A stretch of 64,000 nt of DNA from Sinorhizobium kostiense. Its GTDB lineage: Bacteria; Pseudomonadota; Alphaproteobacteria; Rhizobiales; Rhizobiaceae. Each line of letters opens with the position of its first letter. Position 1 is the stretch's first letter. Below the pieces are notes generated by a model that was given only the letters and a program-made list of their open reading frames with translations, did not search any database and had not been told where the DNA came from. The stretch spans positions 248,001 through 312,000 of the forward strand of contig NZ_JAGILA010000008.1 of NCBI RefSeq assembly GCF_017874595.1. Direction: 5' to 3'. Shown piece by piece: positions 16,283 to 26,021 of this stretch. Both the position numbers and the translations under genes were made by a program.

Positions 16283-19200
16283 CTAGTTTCCCAACGCTGC
16301 CAATTGAGCGGCCTCCTCTGCGCCTGCGATTTCGTCGCGGTCGAGAGGCAGAGTGAACTGAAAAACTGCCCCGCGCCGGTCATTCGCGCTAGCCCACAGC
16401 CGCCCCCCGTGAGCCTCGATCGTCGAACGGCAAATCGCCAGACCCATGCCCATGCCGGTGGATTTGGTGGTGTAGAAAGCCTCAAAGACCCGGTCCAAGC
16501 TTTGCGGATCCAGGCCGGGGCCCGAATCGCTCACGGCGACCAAGACGCCGTACGGGGCTTGGTCCTGCGTGCTGACCAGCAACCGGCGCTCCCCCTCATC
16601 AGTGCCGTTCATTGCCTCAATTGCATTCATGACGAGATTGAGGATTACCTGTTGCACCTGGACTCGATCGCCTTTCACGGATGGCAGCCCCGTCGCAAAC
16701 TCGGAGTGGAGCGAGACACCGTGCCGGACCGCTTCCCTCCGGGTCAAGGCAATCACATCACGAACGGCTTCATTGAGGTCGAACCGCTCCCTGCGAGGGG
16801 GCGCCTTCTTGATCAAGGCGCGGATCCGGCCGACGACCTCACCGGCTCGATTGGCATTCTTGACAATACGGCCGAGCGCGTCTCGCACCTCCTCCAGGTT
16901 GGGAGGATGGCTGCCCAGCCAACGCAAAGCGGCCTCGGCGTTGGTGACCGACGCCGCCAGCGGCTGGTTCACTTCATGGGCGATCGAGGCGGTGAGCTGC
17001 CCCATTGTATCGACGCGGTTGGCGTGGGCCAGTTGCCCCTGCGCCTGGCGCAGAGCTTCCTCGCTCTCTCGCAACGCCCCTTCGGCTCGCTTGCGCTCGG
17101 TCAGGTCGAGCACGAAGGCGACACCCTGGTTTCCGCCTTCCTGGAAGGCTGCAGCACCGCACAGAACGGGCACGCGGGTGCCATCCTTGCGGAAATACTC
17201 CCTCTCGGCGGGGGGTATCGTTCCGGTCGCTCGCTCCTCTTCCGTCGCCATTGCGTCATCGAGCCAGTCCGGAGGCGACAGGTCCGTCCAGCGCAAGCGC
17301 CCGGCGACGAGATCCGCCCGGTCGTAACCCACCATGCAGAGAAATGCGTCATTGGCCTCAAGAATGCGGCCATCGGAGTCCCAGATGAAAATCCCGATGA
17401 TATTGGCCTCGACGAGGCGCCGTATCTTCGCGCCGCGCTCGACGAGATCGCGGTACAACCGTGTATTTTCAAGCGAAATCGCTGCCTGAGAGGCGAGCAG
17501 CTTCAATACCGCCATGCGGGTTGGCGCGAAGACGCGAGCTGCGAGGTTGTTCTCGAGATAGAGCACTCCCGTCAACTGACCCTGGTTGAGCAAGGGCAGG
17601 CACAGAACGGAACGGGCTTGACGTTGACAGATGTACGGGTCTGCGGAAAACGGAGTTTGAGCCGTGGCGTCGCCGAGGACGACGCTCTCTTTTGTGCGCA
17701 AGACGTAATGAAGCACCGATTCCGGCAGCATGTTCGCTGTAACGGGCGCGTCGCACAGCTTCACCTCGGCCGCGTCACGACGAGTGGTGGCCTCCGCCGT
17801 GATCCGAGACTCGCCGTCATGTAAAGAGATCAACAGACCGCGCTCGGCCCCCGCCTGCTCGATTGCCGTGCGCAAGACCGTATCGATCAGCCTTTCGAGG
17901 ACGATCTCGCCCGAGATGGCTTGCGACACCTTTATCACCGTCGCGAGGTCAAGTTGCTCTATCGGCGCTCCGAATGTCCGCGTCGGGGCGGCGGCTGGTT
18001 CGACCTCCCGCAGGTGCGGATACAACGCATCGAGCTGTTCCACCTTTCCATGAGCTCCCCAAGCCATGTAACAGTGCCGGGCGCCTCGCAAATGGGCGTG
18101 GGAATTGATCTGCAAGCCACGCGCCGCATAGAAACGCGCCGCCAGCTCGCAGGCGAGTGCCTCGTCGTGTACCAGGCCGTTGCCTCGGGCGGATTGGATG
18201 GCTTGTTCATAGAGACGCTCGGCCTCGTACCACCGCCCTTTCAGGCGAGCGATCTCGGCGCCGACCAGCGCGGCGCGGCTCGCGAAATTTTCCGGGCAGT
18301 TCTCGGCCCACTCCTGAAGCCGGCGTTGGTGGATGGCCAGGGCCTTGCGATGGCGGGCTCGCGCAGCAACGGGGACCGCGTCGCAGAGAGCGGCCCGCGC
18401 GAGCGCAGCGTAGAAGTGATATTCCGCCCGCTCGAAAATGGCTGGCGACATCCAAAGGAGGCGTTCTGCTTTTTCCGCCGCCGCGACGGCGGTGGCATGG
18501 TCGCCGGCGAGCAGGCGTGCCTGCAGCTTGCGGATCCAGTACAGGCAGGCGGCGACTGACAGACGCGGATCCTCCCCCAGATGCTGCTCGAATCGATCCT
18601 CATCGAAGTCGGCATCGTTGAAGGAGCCAAGCATCGCGGTCCTGCCGCAGAGCGTTCGGACAAGCCCGAACTGTGCAGTGATGAGGTCGACAACGAGCCC
18701 GAACTTCGACCGACGCGCAAAATCGAGCCCGGCCTCGGCCTCGCGCTGCACTTCGGCCAGCGGGTTGCCGGTCGCTAGAAGCTGAGTGAGGACATTGTTG
18801 CAACTGAAGGCCGCGTAGGTCAGGTCGCCGGCCCTGAGGGCCGCTTCGAAGGCGTGGCGTGCGATTGGACGGCCCGCGGCGAAATGCCGTGGCGACGATT
18901 TTGCAAGATTGCCGAAGGCCAGGTAGATGCGGGCCTTGAGGCGCTCCACTCCGCTCCGCTCCGCCATGTCAAGCCCAAGCTCGCCGAAGCGGAACGCCGC
19001 CTTGTAGTCACCGAAGAACAGCCCAAGCACGTTGCCCACCGCAGTGTAGGCGTAACACGATGCGTCGCTGTTGCCGTGCTCCAGGCTGAGGTTCCCCATG
19101 CGACCTATGACAAGGCAGCGAAGCTTCTCGTCGGTGAACAGGCAGGCGACACGAGCGAGGTGAGGACATCCATCGTCGCGCAAGCGACCGGATCGGCCAT

Positions 19201-21855
19201 TGCAGGCATGTCGATCAGCGCCTCGATTGAACGGTCGCCGAGTTGCTGCCGAAGGCGCGCGTATTCCCGTTGGACATCGTCTGTGGTCGGGTGCGCCGGC
19301 CAATCGACCCCGACGCGGCGCAGGTAGTCGAGGCCGACTGCCACCGCACGGTCGCTTCGGCCGAGGGTCATGAAAAGGTCCACCTGCAGCCGGGTCACGG
19401 TGGCCAGGTCCGTGAGACTGATGGCGCGCCGTGCCAGTTCGGCGAGGTGCGCCTCCGCTTCCCCCAACGCACCGGTAAGAAACTCGCACTCGCCCCGGTT
19501 GAGTTCGAGCGCAAAGGCGAGTTCGTGTCGGCGCTCCCGGCCGCTCGCCGGCAAAAGGGCCAGCCCCGCGGTGAGATAAGTCAGCGCCGAGGCGTAGGCG
19601 GTGGAAGCTTTGGCGCGTCTGCCGGCGATCAAGTTCAGGCCGGCAACCAGTTCCCGTTCGCCGCTCGATCCGATCAATGCGAGGCCGCGGTTGAGCTGGC
19701 CGACGATCTCGAAGACGCGCTCCTCGACCGCGCCCGGCGGCGTGTTCGCGACCAGCCGCCGGCCGAGGGCGAGGTGCGCAGCGGCCCGCTTGCCTTCGGG
19801 GATGAGCGCATAAGCTGCCTCCCGAACGCGATCGTGCAGAAAGTGATAGGCCCCATGCTTCCGGAACGCCAACCCGGCTCGCTCCGCCTCCAGCAGTGCG
19901 GCGACGAGGCCTGCCTCGCTCTCGCCCAGAACCTGGCTGAGGGTGGCGATCTCGCCAAAGTTTCCCAGGCAGGCCAACTGTTGCAGCGCGCCCCGGGCTG
20001 CCTCGGGGAGACGCCGCATCCTGCCCAGCAAAAGATCGACAACATTGTCGGTGTAACCTTTGGCGTGAATGCGATCGAGATCCCAGGACCATCGTGCCTG
20101 TTGATGGTCGAAGGCCACCAGTCCTTCATCGGCGAGCGCTGTGAGGAACTGAATGGCGAAGAACGGGTTGCCGGCCGTCTTGTCGTGCACCAGCCGGGCC
20201 AGGGGTGCTGAACAGGCTGGCGTGCAGTGCAGGGCGTCCGCGACAAGCCGGCCGAGATCGTCGAGCCCGAGCGGCGCCAGCACGATCTCCTTCAAAGCGC
20301 CCATACTGCGGATCGCATCCAGCCGCCGCGTCAGCGGGTGTGCGGGCGTGACCTCGTTATCTCGGTATGCGCCAAGCAGTAGAAAATGGCGCAACTCTGT
20401 CTGGGTGGTGAGATATTCGAGCAGGTTGAGCGTCGCGGCGTCGAGCCACTGCAGATCATCGAGGAAGAGTACCAGCGGTCGCTCCGGTCGAGCGAACACG
20501 CCAAGCAGCCGGCAGAACACCATGTGGAAGCGGCGCTGCGCGTCCTGTGGCGGTAGCTCTGGTAACGGCGGCTGCGGGCCCATCAGCAGTTCGAGTTCCG
20601 GGACGAGTGTCACCATCAACTGACCGTTCGAGTCGAGCGCTTCACCGAGGGCCTCGCGCCAGCGGGTCAGTTCGGTCTCGCTCTTGCCGAGCAGCGGTCT
20701 GATCAGTTCCTGCAGCGCCTGTGCCAAGCCGCTATATGGGATGTCGCGCTTGTATTGGTCGAATTTGCCTGAGGCGACCAGGCCACCCAGCGGCACGAGC
20801 ACCTTGCCCAGTTCGCGGATGACGGCCGATTTGCCGACACCGGAGTAGCCGGACACCAGCACCAGCTCCGGGGCGCCTCCCTCGGAGATTCGATCGAAGG
20901 CGGCGAGCAGAGTCTGAATCTCGCGCTCGCGTCCGTACAGCGTCTCAGGGACCAGAAGCTGGTCCGGCGTATCGTCTTCGCCGAGAGGAAAGTCATCGAT
21001 GCGGCCCAGAGCCTCCCAGTCCCTCAGGCAGCGCCGCAAGTCGCGCTCCAGGCCGGCGGCAGTCTGGTAGCGCTGCTCGGCGGTCTTCGAGAGCAGCTTC
21101 ATGGTGATCGCCGAGAGTGCCGAGGGCACCTCCTTCAGGCGCTCCGCAGGGGGCAGGGGTTTCCTGGCAAGATGGCAATGCACCCATTCCATCGGGTCGG
21201 CAGCCGCAAACGGCAGTGCGCCCGTGAGCATCTGGTACAAGGTGACGCCGAGGGCGTAGAGATCGGTGCGAGAGTCGACCGACCGGTTCATACGGCCGGT
21301 CTGCTCCGGTGCCATGTAGGCGAGGGTTCCGGTGATGGTCTCGGGCGCGTCGGATGACTGCCGTTGGCGAGTGACGCGCGAGGCAATGCCAAAACCGATC
21401 AGCCGAACCTCATCACCCGCGCCGTTCACCAAAATGTTGGCCGGGTTGATGTCCTTGTGGACGAAACCTCGCTCGTGGACCTTGCGCAGAGTCGAGGCGA
21501 GGCCGATCGCGATGCGCAAGGAATTTCCGACATCCATGGGTCCGTCGAGCAGCCGGGCGAGCGGCTCGCCGCCGGGGTCCTCAAGCACCAGCATGGTGCG
21601 ACCGCCGTTGCGCACGAACTCCAGCGGCCGCACGGCCCATGCACCGTCAAGATCGTCCTTCAGTTCATATTCGTGGGCGAGGCGGGCGAGGCTCGATGGA
21701 GGCGGATGCTCACCAGCGGGGAGCACAGTCAGCACGGCATTCCACTGGCCGCCTGCACCCCGACGCCGTGCGCGGCACAGCACGCGTTCACCATCCTCCC
21801 ACAAAACCTCCAAGGTGCTATCTCCATCAGCGCCGAACCGAGAGGATGGGTTCAA
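16283..21855 (-). pseudogene. Trifunctional Ser/Thr kinase-like / AAA ATPase / histidine kinase gene, split by a frameshift
   Basis: Coding runs from ATG 21855 to a stop at 16283, about 1850 codons, but one base appears lost near 19141: the first frame stops at 19105 and the family sequence resumes in the next frame (LFTDEKLRCLVI). Part 1 (916 codons) holds a protein-kinase-like domain (about 1-280; HKDINPANILV, GTLAYMAPEQTG), an AAA/NB-ATPase with Walker A GYSGVGKS (336-343) and Walker B LVLFLDDLQW, then TPR-like helices. Part 2 continues the helical region, then GAF, PAS (EANDAFLCMVGYDRADL) and a histidine kinase: H box SIAHEVNQPLAASVTNAEAA, N box LNLVMNAIEAM and GMGMGLAICRSTIEAHGG. The kinase DFG Asp is Gly (IGFG). 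No response regulator is adjacent. It could also be a sequencing error or programmed shift. Confidence 0.85.
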
Positions 21856-22134
21856 CCGCCGAACTCGGTGGACAAGCTAGCGTTACCGACAGGTATCGGC
21901 AACATTGGCGCATATTCGTCAGCCCGGTTTGGCCGGAGCGAAAACATAGATGATTTATCACACACGATGTCCTCTGACGACGTATTTTGCAGCCGAATTC
22001 CTTCCGGTGAGCCCCTTGCGAGGCGATATCCTTGCGATAGCTGAACGTTGGCAAGCCATCCCTGCGGAGATAGCTCAATTCTCGGTTTCGTGCACGGGAT
22101 CGGCAGGTATGAGAGCCCCTATACCCGCGTATAG

Positions 22135-22286
22135 GTGATCCCCTCCTCTTTAACACTCGATCATTCCCTCCTGACAATGGTCAGGCGGTGCGGCCTGCTG
22201 CTATCGTGAGGGTAGCTCCTCCCAGGGGCCGACGATCTTCGGCAATCGGCCCACCTTTGCCCCTCCCGTAACGGGAGGGGCTTTTT
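22135..22286 (+). ncRNA. Candidate small RNA with anti-Shine-Dalgarno motifs
   Basis: Three C-rich segments that could pair with Shine-Dalgarno sequences occur at about 22140-22148, 22166-22171 and 22216-22223 (CTCCTCCC). Three hairpins follow in order: 22170-22185 (CCTGAC/GTCAGG), 22226-22252 (GGGCCGA/TCGGCCC) and the terminator at 22259-22286. This resembles the alphaproteobacterial cuckoo/alpha-r14 small RNAs, which carry repeated CCUCCUCCC motifs in loops. The 5' end is a guess and no promoter is assigned. Confidence 0.4.
22259..22286 (+). terminator. Rho-independent terminator
   Basis: A perfect 10-base GC-rich stem (22259-22268 with 22272-22281), a 3-base loop and five T on the plus strand. 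No plus-strand gene lies upstream, which is why a small RNA is proposed. Confidence 0.85.
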
Positions 22287-22709
22287 AATGGTTTGCGGCA
22301 CGCGCGCTATCGTCCTGGTCTGCCTTAAGAAGTTGCCCGGAGCACAGGAAAGCGCCCCTTCATCTCCGCCTCGTGGCCGCCGATTCGGCATGAACGAGCC
22401 AGCCCGAACGGACGTGTTTCGATTTCGTCTGCCGATCTCGTCCCTGAGCAGCGCCCGGCCTCCCGGGCGCGCCGGTGCGATCCCGTAAAGGAGCTGATCA
22501 AGACGGACAGGCGGAAGGCGGCTCTTGCCCACAGCGTATCGGCGACCTAACGTTTCCCATGAGGTGGCATGACAATCCGGAACCTTGGCTGTCGCCGATC
22601 ATGATGCTCCTGGCGAGCCGGTGGCGGTTCGGATTTGCCGCCCTTGTATTTGGATCGGCGCATGTTTTCCCTGAATGGGTTCCGACTGGAGGCATGCAAC
22701 GGAGGAAAC

Positions 22710-23639
22710 ATGGCGCATCCGGAGACAGGAAGTATTCCCCAGTCCATCGAAGAGACGATGGCGATGCTGGAGGCTCAAGACTATCTCGCCGGAACAGCGC
22801 TCGCGACCGTTCTCTTTCTGGCGCTCAGGATGAAGCGCCCGCTGTTCCTCGAGGGCGAGGCAGGGGTGGGCAAGACGGAGATCGCCAAGGTTCTGGCCCG
22901 GTCGCTCGCTCGCCCGCTAATTCGCCTGCAATGCTACGAGGGGCTCGACGTCGCCTCGGCCGTCTATGAATGGAACTACCCGGCGCAAATGCTGGAGATC
23001 CGTCTGTCCGAGGCGACCGGCATGGTCGACCGGCAGAGGATCGAAAGCGATATCTTCTCCGAACGGTTCCTGATCCGCCGCCCGGTGCTCCAGGCAATTT
23101 CCGCAAGTGTCGGCCGCTCGCCGGTGTTCCTGATCGACGAACTCGATCGCACCGACGAGGCATTCGAGGCATTTCTCCTCGAGGTGCTTTCAGACTTCCA
23201 GGTGACCATCCCGGAACTCGGAACGATTCGTGCGAGCGAGCCGCCGATCGTCATCATCACCACCAACCGCACCCGCGAGATTCACGACGCGCTGAAACGA
23301 CGCTGCCTCTATCACTGGGTCGACTATCCTAATGCGGCCCAGGAGCTGGAGATCATCCGGCGCAAGGTCCCCGGCTGCAACGAAAGCCTGTCGCGCGAGA
23401 TCGTCGCCTATGTACAGAAATTGAGGACGATCGATCTCTTCAAGAATCCCGGCGTTGCGGAGACGATCGATTGGGCCACGGCGCTCACCGAACTCGACGC
23501 GCTTGCCCTCGATCCGGAGACGCTTGCCGATACGCTCGGCACGCTTCTCAAATACCAGGATGACATTGCCCGCATCGAAGGTGCGGAGGGACGCCGGCTG
23601 CTTGCAGAAGTCAAGGCCGAGCTGGCGGGGCAGGCCTAA
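22710..23639 (+). CDS. MoxR-family AAA+ ATPase (CoxD-like)
   Basis: 309 aa from the ATG at 22710, which follows GGAGGAAAC. AAA+ motifs: Walker A GEAGVGKTE, Walker B VFLIDELDR and sensor 1 VIITTNRTRE. MoxR proteins act as chaperone-like ATPases with a VWA partner. In the Cox branch, CoxD helps insert the sulfurated Cu-Mo centre of CO dehydrogenase and relatives. It is followed after six bases by the VWA/CoxE-like gene, then XdhC genes. This order suggests maturation of a molybdenum hydroxylase. Confidence 0.93.
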   Translation: MAHPETGSIPQSIEETMAMLEAQDYLAGTALATVLFLALRMKRPLFLEGEAGVGKTEIAKVLARSLARPLIRLQCYEGLDVASAVYEWNYPAQMLEIRLSEATGMVDRQRIESDIFSERFLIRRPVLQAISASVGRSPVFLIDELDRTDEAFEAFLLEVLSDFQVTIPELGTIRASEPPIVIITTNRTREIHDALKRRCLYHWVDYPNAAQELEIIRRKVPGCNESLSREIVAYVQKLRTIDLFKNPGVAETIDWATALTELDALALDPETLADTLGTLLKYQDDIARIEGAEGRRLLAEVKAELAGQA

Positions 23640-23645
23640 AGCGCG

Positions 23646-24914
23646 ATGGCCGAGCGCACAGACAGCGTCGCCATCCCGCCGCCGCCCGAGGGACGGCTTG
23701 CCGACAACATCGTCTACTTCGCCCGCGCTCTGAGAAGGGGTGGTATGAGGATCGGCCCGGCCGCGATAGCCGATGCCATCGAGGCCGTCGAGGCAATCGG
23801 CATAGGTTCGCGCGCCGAGTTCTACGCGGCGTTGCAATGCACGCTCATGACACGCCACGAGGACCAGGCCTTGTTCGACCAGGCCTTCCGCCTCTTCTGG
23901 CGTAAACGTGATCTCGTCCACAAGATGATTGCTCTGATGTCGCCGGTCGCCCCGCCGCGTGCCGGCGAAGAACGGCGGCGGCGGGCCGGCGAGCTCCGCC
24001 TCAGCGACGCGCTGCTCGGGGGGCGGAAGGACGAGCCGCCGGGTGAGGTGCCGGCCATCGAGCTCGACGCACGCCACACGGTTTCGGAGCGGGAAGTATT
24101 CCGCAAAGCGGACTTCGCACAAATGACGGCAGCCGAGATCGCGGAGGCGCGAAAGGCGCTGTCTTCGCTGCTCTTGCCCCTCGATCGCGTGAAGACGCGC
24201 CGCTTTCGCGCCTCGCGCAGGCCGATCCGCATCGATCCGCGCGCCACCATGCGCGATGCCATGCGACTTGGCGGCGACTTCATCCTGCCGCGGTTCCGCG
24301 AACCGCGCCTCGTTCATCCGCCGTTGGTCGTTCTCGCGGACATTTCGGGTTCGATGAGCCAATATACGCGGGTGTTCCTCCACTTCCTCCATGCGCTCGC
24401 GGAGCAGCGGCATCGCGTCCACACATTCCTCTTCGGAACACGGCTGACCAACGTCACCCGGCAGATGCGCAACCGCGATCCCGACGAGGCGGTCGACGAA
24501 TGCGTGGCGGCGGTCAAGGACTGGTCGGGCGGTACGCGCATCGGCGAGACGCTCCATGAATTCAACCGCCACTGGTCCAGGCGCGTGCTTGGACAGGGCG
24601 CCATCGTTCTGCTGATCACCGACGGTCTCGAACGCGAGGACACGGCTGAGCTTGCAACCGAGATCGACCGGCTGCACCGCTCCTGCCGCCGGCTGATCTG
24701 GCTCAATCCGTTGCTGCGCTTCGACGGGTTCGAAGCGCGGGCAGGGGGCGTGCGCGCCATGCTGCCGCATGTCGACGAATTTCGTCCCGTGCACAACCTC
24801 GAGTCGGTCGCCGAGCTGGTAAAATCGCTCTCGGGGCAGAGGACACGCGATGCCGATCCGCGACGGTTCCTGAAAGGTGCGCAAGCAGGTCGCCAGCTGT
24901 CCGGCTCTTTCTGA
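23646..24914 (+). CDS. CoxE-like VWA domain protein
   Basis: 422 aa. A charged N-terminal half is followed by a von Willebrand A domain whose metal-ion (MIDAS) motif is Asp232-x-Ser234-x-Ser236 in LADISGSMSQY. The FLFGTRLTNVT and GGTRIGETLHEFN stretches are typical of the CoxE family. CoxE works with the MoxR-type CoxD in activating molybdenum hydroxylases. Start ATG six bases after the MoxR stop, so the two are coupled. Cytoplasmic; no membrane helix. Confidence 0.93.
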   Translation: MAERTDSVAIPPPPEGRLADNIVYFARALRRGGMRIGPAAIADAIEAVEAIGIGSRAEFYAALQCTLMTRHEDQALFDQAFRLFWRKRDLVHKMIALMSPVAPPRAGEERRRRAGELRLSDALLGGRKDEPPGEVPAIELDARHTVSEREVFRKADFAQMTAAEIAEARKALSSLLLPLDRVKTRRFRASRRPIRIDPRATMRDAMRLGGDFILPRFREPRLVHPPLVVLADISGSMSQYTRVFLHFLHALAEQRHRVHTFLFGTRLTNVTRQMRNRDPDEAVDECVAAVKDWSGGTRIGETLHEFNRHWSRRVLGQGAIVLLITDGLEREDTAELATEIDRLHRSCRRLIWLNPLLRFDGFEARAGGVRAMLPHVDEFRPVHNLESVAELVKSLSGQRTRDADPRRFLKGAQAGRQLSGSF

Positions 24915-24980
24915 TGAAGCCGTGGATTGATTTATCGGTAATCGGCACGATGTATGATGGATAAGCCGGAGCGCCATGCG

Positions 24981-25313
24981 ATGACGAACGAAATGAATGT
25001 CCTTGATCCGCTACAGATCGCGGAGGCCTGGTACAGCGAAGGGCGCACCGTTGCGCTGGCAACGGTCATCGAGACCTGGGGTTCAGCGCCGCGCCCGGTC
25101 GGCAGCCATCTGGTGATCGATGGCGACGGTAACTTCCAGGGCTCGGTCTCGGGCGGCTGTGTCGAAGGTGCGGTGATCGCCGAAGCGGCGGACGTGATCG
25201 ATTCGGGCGCGGCGAAGATCCTGGAATTCGGTGTCGCGGATGAAACGGCGTGGCGCGTCGGCCTTTCCTGCGGTGGCCGAATCCGCGTCTATCTCGAGCG
25301 AGTCGACGGCTGA
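24981..25313 (+). CDS. XdhC/CoxI N-terminal domain protein
   Basis: 110 aa from the ATG at 24981, chosen for GGAG nine bases upstream; another ATG at 24954 has no such site. This is the XdhC/CoxI N-terminal domain alone (VALATVIETWGSAPRPVGSHLVI, GSVSGGCVEGAVI, LSCGGRIRVYLE). XdhC-type proteins bind molybdenum cofactor, help its sulfuration and hand it to xanthine-dehydrogenase-like enzymes. The next gene, three bases later, carries the Rossmann half, so the usual single XdhC is split in two here. Confidence 0.9.
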   Translation: MTNEMNVLDPLQIAEAWYSEGRTVALATVIETWGSAPRPVGSHLVIDGDGNFQGSVSGGCVEGAVIAEAADVIDSGAAKILEFGVADETAWRVGLSCGGRIRVYLERVDG

Positions 25314-25316
25314 CCC

Positions 25317-26021
25317 ATGAAACTTGAGACCCTTCAGGCACTCAACGCCTCGCGCGCCGCCCGCCGGGCGGCAGTCGTCGTCACGGACCTTCAAACCGGC
25401 CGTGCCGAAGCATTCGTCGAGGGCGATCGCTTCCCGGACGAATGGAGTGCCGTAATTTCCGGCGCGCTTCGTTCGGGCCGGCCGGCGCTTGCGATGATCG
25501 AAGAGCGCTCGCTCTTCATCAACGTGCACCTGCCGCCGCCACGCCTGGTCGTCATCGGTGCCGTCCATATCTCCCAGGCCCTGTCGCGGTTCGCACCGGT
25601 TGCGGGGTTCGACATGACCATCATCGACCCACGCACCGCCTTTGCAACCACCGAACGGTTCCGGGACGTCGAGCTCATCGCCGAATGGCCGGACGATGTC
25701 CTCGCCGGACGGCCGCTCGACCGCTATACGGCGCTTGCGGCCCTCACGCACGATCCGAAGATCGACGATTACCCGATCCGGGCAGCGCTTGAGGCGGGCT
25801 GCTTCTACGTGGGCGCGCTCGGCAGCCGCAAGACCCATGCGAGCCGCACGGAGAGGCTTCAGGGGGCTGGAGTGGGACAAGAGGCAATCGAGCGGATCAA
25901 GGCGCCGATCGGTCTCGACATCGGCGCTGCGAGCCCGGTCGAGATCGCCGTTGCCATTCTCGCGGAAATCATAGCGGCGCTGCGCAACCGCGATGTCGAC
26001 GGGCAGGGAGGTGCGCGATGA
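25317..26021 (+). CDS. XdhC family protein with Rossmann domain
   Basis: 234 aa. A short N-terminal region is followed by the XdhC C-terminal Rossmann domain: VVIGAVHISQALSRFAPVAG, MTIIDPRTAFATTERF, ALTHDPKIDDYPI and the family signature GALGSRKTHASR. It starts three bases after the other XdhC part and overlaps the next gene by ATGA. The two XdhC parts probably act together in cofactor insertion. Confidence 0.9.
   Translation: MKLETLQALNASRAARRAAVVVTDLQTGRAEAFVEGDRFPDEWSAVISGALRSGRPALAMIEERSLFINVHLPPPRLVVIGAVHISQALSRFAPVAGFDMTIIDPRTAFATTERFRDVELIAEWPDDVLAGRPLDRYTALAALTHDPKIDDYPIRAALEAGCFYVGALGSRKTHASRTERLQGAGVGQEAIERIKAPIGLDIGAASPVEIAVAILAEIIAALRNRDVDGQGGAR

Larger units (their letters stand above)
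21856..22709. other. 854-bp region without a protein gene
   Basis: Frames here are short, low in coding character and have no recognisable domain, including a minus-strand frame at 22161-22532. The middle contains hairpins, CCUCC-rich segments and a strong plus-strand terminator, listed as a candidate small RNA. The last 20 bases hold the GGAGGA ribosome-binding site of the MoxR gene. Confidence 0.65.

Noticed and set aside
16199..17824. 541-codon plus-strand frame
   Set aside because: Antisense to the histidine-kinase part of the split gene; no domain.
19240..20092. The second part of the split kinase gene appearing to start as far up as 20092
   Set aside because: The upstream 300 residues are an out-of-frame translation of the ATPase region (Arg/Pro-rich); family sequence begins only at about 19140.
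22161..22532. 123-codon minus-strand frame
   Set aside because: Runs antisense through the terminator and candidate small RNA, Arg-rich, no domain.
23190..24977. 595-codon minus-strand frame
   Set aside because: Shadow of the MoxR and CoxE-like genes, which have full motif sets.
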